49,969 bases of DNA, from NCBI GenBank assembly GCA_946536145.1, contig CAMNEA010000013.1, positions 1 to 49,969 on the forward strand. The letters run 5' to 3'. The notes beneath the pieces were generated by a model. That model had not been told where the DNA came from. It was given only the letters and a program-made list of their open reading frames with translations, and searched no databases. Below, one piece after another: positions 46,185-49,969 of the stretch. Both the position numbers and the translations under genes were made by a program. Each line of letters opens with the position of its first letter. The first letter of the stretch is position 1. The DNA is from an uncultured Butyrivibrio sp. (GTDB taxonomy: Bacteria > Bacillota > Clostridia > Lachnospirales > Lachnospiraceae).

Positions 46185-49100
46185 TTACATAAGACTCTTC
46201 AGCACTGAGAAAAGCTCATCAGGTTCTATAGGTTTGGTGAGGTGCGCATTCATGCCAGCAGCAAAAGACATCCTGATATCTTCGTCCAGGGCATTTGCCG
46301 TCAGCGCGATGATCGGTATTGACGCAGCGTCTTTGCGGTCCATACTGCGGATCATCCTCGTCGCCTCAAGTCCGTTCATCTTTGGCATTCTTATGTCCAT
46401 TAGTATTGCGTCATAAGTTCCCTCCCTGCTCTTTCTGAACAGCTCCACGGCTTCCTCTCCGTCCAAGGCACAGTCTGTTTCTATATCGTTCATTCCAAGC
46501 AGCTTCTCCATGATGCTGACATTAAAAGCCATGTCCTCAGCAAGAAGGATCCTGCGTCCGCTTAAAGGAGCGGCTTTGCGGTATTTACGCGAACCAAGCT
46601 CTCTGTCAGCCAGAATTTTCCCTAGCTCTTCCTTAATATTTCCCGCGAACATCGGCTTTGCGAGGAATCCGTCAACTCCTGCCGAAAAAGCCTCTTCCAT
46701 TATCTCATACCAGTTGTAAGTGGTGAGGACTATTGCAATATCCTGTCTGCCAAACTTTTCCCTTATGCGCCTCGTCAGCTCGATGCCGTCCATTTCAGGC
46801 ATCTTCCAGTCGACAAACAGAAGGTTGAACGGCGATTCATGCCCTGAAACAGTACCTATCATGGAAAGAGCATCCTGACCATTTAATACATATTCGGAAT
46901 CTATTCCTATTCTCCTGAGTATCATCCCGGTGTGCTCGCATGCAGTGACGTCATCGTCCACGATGAGCGCCCTGAGACTCGCGGGGTCAAAAGAGTATCT
47001 CCCCGTTTCTTTTCCGCTGCAGGTTCTTAAAGGTATGCAGACAGTGAAGGTTGATCCCTCTTTCTCTTTTGAATCCACCTCGATCCTGCCGCCCATCATG
47101 TCAACGATATTCTTGGTGATGGCAAGGCCAAGACCGGTGCTTCCGGGGCGTCCCACGCTTTCATCCTCCCTGACAAAGGGCTCGAACAGATGAGGAAGGT
47201 TCTCGGGAGCTATGCCATTGTCGCTGTCGGAGATCTCAAAGCATATAGTCACTCTGTCGTCTGTTCGCGATCCTTCTTTTACGGCAAAAGAGATCTTTCC
47301 TCCCGCAGGAGTATACATAACCGCATTCTCCATGATGTTGAAGAGCGCCTGCTTGAGTTTAAGGTCATCACCTATATAGTTGTCATCAATATGCCCGATC
47401 ACACTGCAGTCAAAGACAAGTCCCTTGTCGTCACACTTGGATTCGGTCATGGTGTTGATCTGCTCAAGCATATTTCCGAAGGAGAATTCCTCCTCCTTGA
47501 GCTTCATGTTCCCGGATTCTATAAGGCTCATTTCCAGAATGTCATTTATAAGGGATATGAGATGTCTGGCGCAGGTGCCGATATTCGTTACGATCTCCCT
47601 GGTGTCTTCATCGAGGTCGGGTTTTCTCAGTGCCAGATTGTAAAGCCCCACAATATCGTTGAGAGGAGTGCGGATCTCATGGCTCATATTGGACAAAAAA
47701 GCTGTCTTTGCCAGATTGGCGCGCTCTGCTTCCTCCAGTGCCCTTGTGAGCATCTGTTTGCGTTCTTCCTCGACAACCTGAAGTGAAACTCTCGATGACT
47801 CGTCCTGACTGTCACAGTTATCAAGTATCTCTTCAAGGATTGCCTTAAGTGCACGGTAGTCGGCAAGAAGAGATGGAATGTCCCTCACAAGCACCTGCAT
47901 ATCTCCGGCCTTGGCAGCAATTTCAAGAGCCTTTGCCTTCTCTGAGAGGTCACAGGCACCTATGGCTGCTGAGGTGCTCTTTAATGAATGGACATTTATT
48001 GCCAGGTTATCAAGATCCGAGTCCTTGAAATTATTCTCGATCTGCGCAGCCTTGACATCTATCGACATTGCGTAGGTCTCAATGGCAAATATGTAGTCAT
48101 CGGCATCGCCGCAGTATTCGATTCCCCTTCGCGGGTCGATCTCATCATGTTCAAAAATGACATCCGGGAGCTTGCAAAGCTCGTCATCCCCGGCATCCTC
48201 CCCGCTTCCGTCTGTGAGTATCACAGAGTCCTGAGGAAGATATTTGATCATCATACGCTCCATCTCATCGATGTTTACAGGCTTTGAGAGATAATCGGTA
48301 AAGCCCGCCCTCATCATTTTCTCTTTGTCGCCCGACACCGCACTGGCAGTAAGTGATATGATCGGAGTCTTTTCATACTTCTCAGGATATTTTTTCCTGA
48401 GCAGTTCCAGAGTTTCTATTCCGTTCATCTGTGGCATTCTGTAATCCAGAAAGACGAGGTCGTAATGCTTTTGTCCAAACTTCTCTATGCAGTCGGCTCC
48501 GCTGGTCGCAACATCTATGTGTATCCTTGTCCTCTTCAGGAGCCCGGCGATGACCTGGAGGTTCATCGGTGTGTCGTCAACAACCAAAAGACTCAGTCCG
48601 GGCGCCGTAAACAGCGAGTGCCTGCTCCGGTTATATGCAGTGTCATAGGCATGAGGGTCAGGTGTAAACTCTCCCACCGGGATCCAGTCCGAAACCTTCT
48701 GTGTCAGAACAAAAGAAAACCTCGATCCCTCCTCATAGCGGCTCTCCACCTTAAGCTCGCTGTCCATTATTGAAAGGAGCTGTCTGGTTATTGCAAGCCC
48801 AAGGCCTGTGCCCTCTATGCTCCTTGTCTTTTTCAGATCCAGTCTGTCAAAGGGCTCAAAGAGGCGCTTCATATCCTCTTCTCTTATGCCTATTCCGGTG
48901 TCGATAACAGACACCTCATAGCTCACAGTCTCCTCCTGCTTTTCCTTAAGTCTGATCTCAAAGTCTACGTGTCCACACTCTGTGTATTTCACCGCATTGG
49001 TGAGGATATTGGTTATGATCTGTTTTATCCTGATCTCATCTCCAATGAGGTGGCAGGGGAGATTCGGATCCACTTTGAAATTGAGGGTCAGTCCCTTTGC

Positions 49101-49889
49101 CTCCGCGCGAAACTGCACAAGATTGTACAGATCCATCACCATGGATGAAAGTGAGTATTCCTCATTTTCCAGTGTCATCTTCCCGGTCTCCATCTTGGAA
49201 AAATCAAGGATGTCGCTTATGATCCCGAGAAGACTCACACCTGCTTTTCTGATGTTCTCAGAGTACTCAAGTATCACAGAGCTGTCGGTCTCGCGCTGTA
49301 TCATCTCGTTCATGCCCAGAATGGCTGTTATGGGAGTGCGGATCTCGTGACTCATGTTGGACAGAAAGGCGCTCTTGGAGTTGTTGGCCTGCTCCGCCTG
49401 TTCAAGCGCATACGAGAGGTTGCGCACTCTTTCCTTCTCCTCTTTAGCCTGTCTGTTCTCGGTTATGTCCTCTATAAATACATAGTACACTTCACCATAG
49501 CCCGGCAGGGTCGCAAAGTGACCATAGTCATCTACCCATCTGACAGTTCCGTCCTTCCTTATTATACGGTACACCACATAGTCTATGTTCCTGCGATTTG
49601 ACGGGTGGGAAATCTGCTCATCTATCGAGCTCTGGATCATGTCATAATCCTCAGGGTGCACCATGCCCCTGAAGTTATTGCCTGTCAGCTCCCTGAATTC
49701 CTCCACACTGTCGCAGCCGAAAATGTCGCAGGTTGACTGGTTCACATACAAGAGCTCCATCGTCTCATCTGCGCGATAGATAAAAAATCCACCCGGCATC
49801 TGTTCTGCAAGCCACTCCGCCGCGGACATCCCCTCCCTGGAGGGAATGGTGTACATTATATCATTGCTTATCAGCCTGTTTCTCTGCAT
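46185..49889 (-). CDS. Giant hybrid sensor kinase: PAS - kinase - receiver - Hpt - kinase - receiver - receiver
   Basis: 1234 residues from the ATG at 49889, which has GAGGGA 6 bases upstream; the frame is also open from TTG 49937 and ATG 49922 but with poor ribosome sites. A PAS domain (about 20-145: GGFFIYRADETMELLYVNQST) leads to kinase 1 with phosphorylatable His181 (SNMSHEIRTP) and ATP motifs NILTNAVKYT, DTGIGI, GTGLGLAI; receiver 1 (about 430-550, Asp482); Hpt (His634, VHSLKSTSA); kinase 2 with His737 and NIMENAVMYT, DSDNGIAP, STGLGLAI; receivers 2 (about 970-1090, FVDWKMPEMDG) and 3 (about 1115-1230, LMDIRMPKMNG). No transmembrane segment is visible, so the PAS domain probably senses a cytosolic signal. 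Confidence 0.88.
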   Translation of the reverse strand: MQRNRLISNDIMYTIPSREGMSAAEWLAEQMPGGFFIYRADETMELLYVNQSTCDIFGCDSVEEFRELTGNNFRGMVHPEDYDMIQSSIDEQISHPSNRRNIDYVVYRIIRKDGTVRWVDDYGHFATLPGYGEVYYVFIEDITENRQAKEEKERVRNLSYALEQAEQANNSKSAFLSNMSHEIRTPITAILGMNEMIQRETDSSVILEYSENIRKAGVSLLGIISDILDFSKMETGKMTLENEEYSLSSMVMDLYNLVQFRAEAKGLTLNFKVDPNLPCHLIGDEIRIKQIITNILTNAVKYTECGHVDFEIRLKEKQEETVSYEVSVIDTGIGIREEDMKRLFEPFDRLDLKKTRSIEGTGLGLAITRQLLSIMDSELKVESRYEEGSRFSFVLTQKVSDWIPVGEFTPDPHAYDTAYNRSRHSLFTAPGLSLLVVDDTPMNLQVIAGLLKRTRIHIDVATSGADCIEKFGQKHYDLVFLDYRMPQMNGIETLELLRKKYPEKYEKTPIISLTASAVSGDKEKMMRAGFTDYLSKPVNIDEMERMMIKYLPQDSVILTDGSGEDAGDDELCKLPDVIFEHDEIDPRRGIEYCGDADDYIFAIETYAMSIDVKAAQIENNFKDSDLDNLAINVHSLKSTSAAIGACDLSEKAKALEIAAKAGDMQVLVRDIPSLLADYRALKAILEEILDNCDSQDESSRVSLQVVEEERKQMLTRALEEAERANLAKTAFLSNMSHEIRTPLNDIVGLYNLALRKPDLDEDTREIVTNIGTCARHLISLINDILEMSLIESGNMKLKEEEFSFGNMLEQINTMTESKCDDKGLVFDCSVIGHIDDNYIGDDLKLKQALFNIMENAVMYTPAGGKISFAVKEGSRTDDRVTICFEISDSDNGIAPENLPHLFEPFVREDESVGRPGSTGLGLAITKNIVDMMGGRIEVDSKEKEGSTFTVCIPLRTCSGKETGRYSFDPASLRALIVDDDVTACEHTGMILRRIGIDSEYVLNGQDALSMIGTVSGHESPFNLLFVDWKMPEMDGIELTRRIREKFGRQDIAIVLTTYNWYEIMEEAFSAGVDGFLAKPMFAGNIKEELGKILADRELGSRKYRKAAPLSGRRILLAEDMAFNVSIMEKLLGMNDIETDCALDGEEAVELFRKSREGTYDAILMDIRMPKMNGLEATRMIRSMDRKDAASIPIIALTANALDEDIRMSFAAGMNAHLTKPIEPDELFSVLKSLM

Positions 49890-49925
49890 TTTTCGTCCCT
49901 CAACCCTTCTTTTCAAAGTCATGTA

Positions 49926-49944
49926 CCCCCATTTCAAATGGGGG
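49926..49944. promoter_or_regulatory. 19-bp palindrome upstream of the hybrid kinase start
   Basis: CCCCCATTT and AAATGGGGG flank a single central base, giving an odd-length perfect palindrome centred at 49935. It lies 37-55 bases before the chosen ATG. There is no T-run, so it is more likely a protein-binding site or leader hairpin than a terminator. The upstream side is cut by the window end. Confidence 0.5.
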
Positions 49945-49969
49945 TTTGATATAAATCCCTCCGGGATAC

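Overview
This window comes from a low-to-moderate GC Gram-positive anaerobe of the Clostridia, most likely family Lachnospiraceae (Butyrivibrio-like). The assignment rests on gene order and protein families: asp23-nusB-xseA-xseB-ispA-dxs-tlyA-nadK-argR-recN-DUF1836-pcrA, rimP-nusA-ylxR-ylxQ-infB-rbfA-nrnA followed by truB-ribF, rpsO-pnp, AGGAGG-type ribosome binding sites, frequent TTG/GTG starts, and very large hybrid histidine kinases. No database search was possible, so the genus is an inference.

Region 1 (1-4026) is accessory DNA. It holds the 3' part of an XRE-type repressor, a membrane zinc-ribbon protein with OB-like domains, a 61-residue ribbon-helix-helix-like protein, and a CHAT (caspase-like) protease gene interrupted near its 3' end by two in-frame stops. 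Next to it lies a decayed copy of the rlmD (rumA) 3' end, so the rlmD flank looks like an old insertion site.

Region 2 (4027-18513) is leftward housekeeping: rlmD with a C-terminal extension, a small acidic-tailed membrane protein, then the long operon running from asp23 down to pcrA (transcription antitermination, exonuclease VII, isoprenoid precursors, rRNA methylation, NAD kinase, arginine repressor, recombination and helicase). Region 3 (18514-25054) has a transglutaminase-like lipoprotein downstream of prfC, then pnp and rpsO. The spacers here hold unusual structured repeats: a 73-bp tandem array abutting the pnp stop with compensating changes in its stems, and an inverted-repeat-bounded multi-hairpin element next to rpsO.

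Region 4 (25055-33919) is the most unusual part. A 2642-residue protein combines long coiled coils, a Gln-rich tandem-repeat segment and a divergent but apparently complete UbiB/ABC1 (ADCK) kinase core. A double GNAT-like protein follows 3 bp downstream. The pair sits between ribF and rpsO, genes I expect to be adjacent in relatives, so it looks like an inserted two-gene module of unknown function and is my main candidate for an undescribed system.

Region 5 (34016-42741) is ribF, truB and the translation operon rimP-nusA-ylxR-ylxQ-infB-rbfA-nrnA with a clear promoter and a possible leader attenuator. Region 6 (42757-49969) is a tRNA-Glu(CTC) with its own promoter and terminator, followed by a signalling operon: a giant hybrid kinase with two kinase cores, three receivers and an Hpt domain, a lone receiver, a receiver-HD-GYP-Hpt protein, and a MATE exporter.
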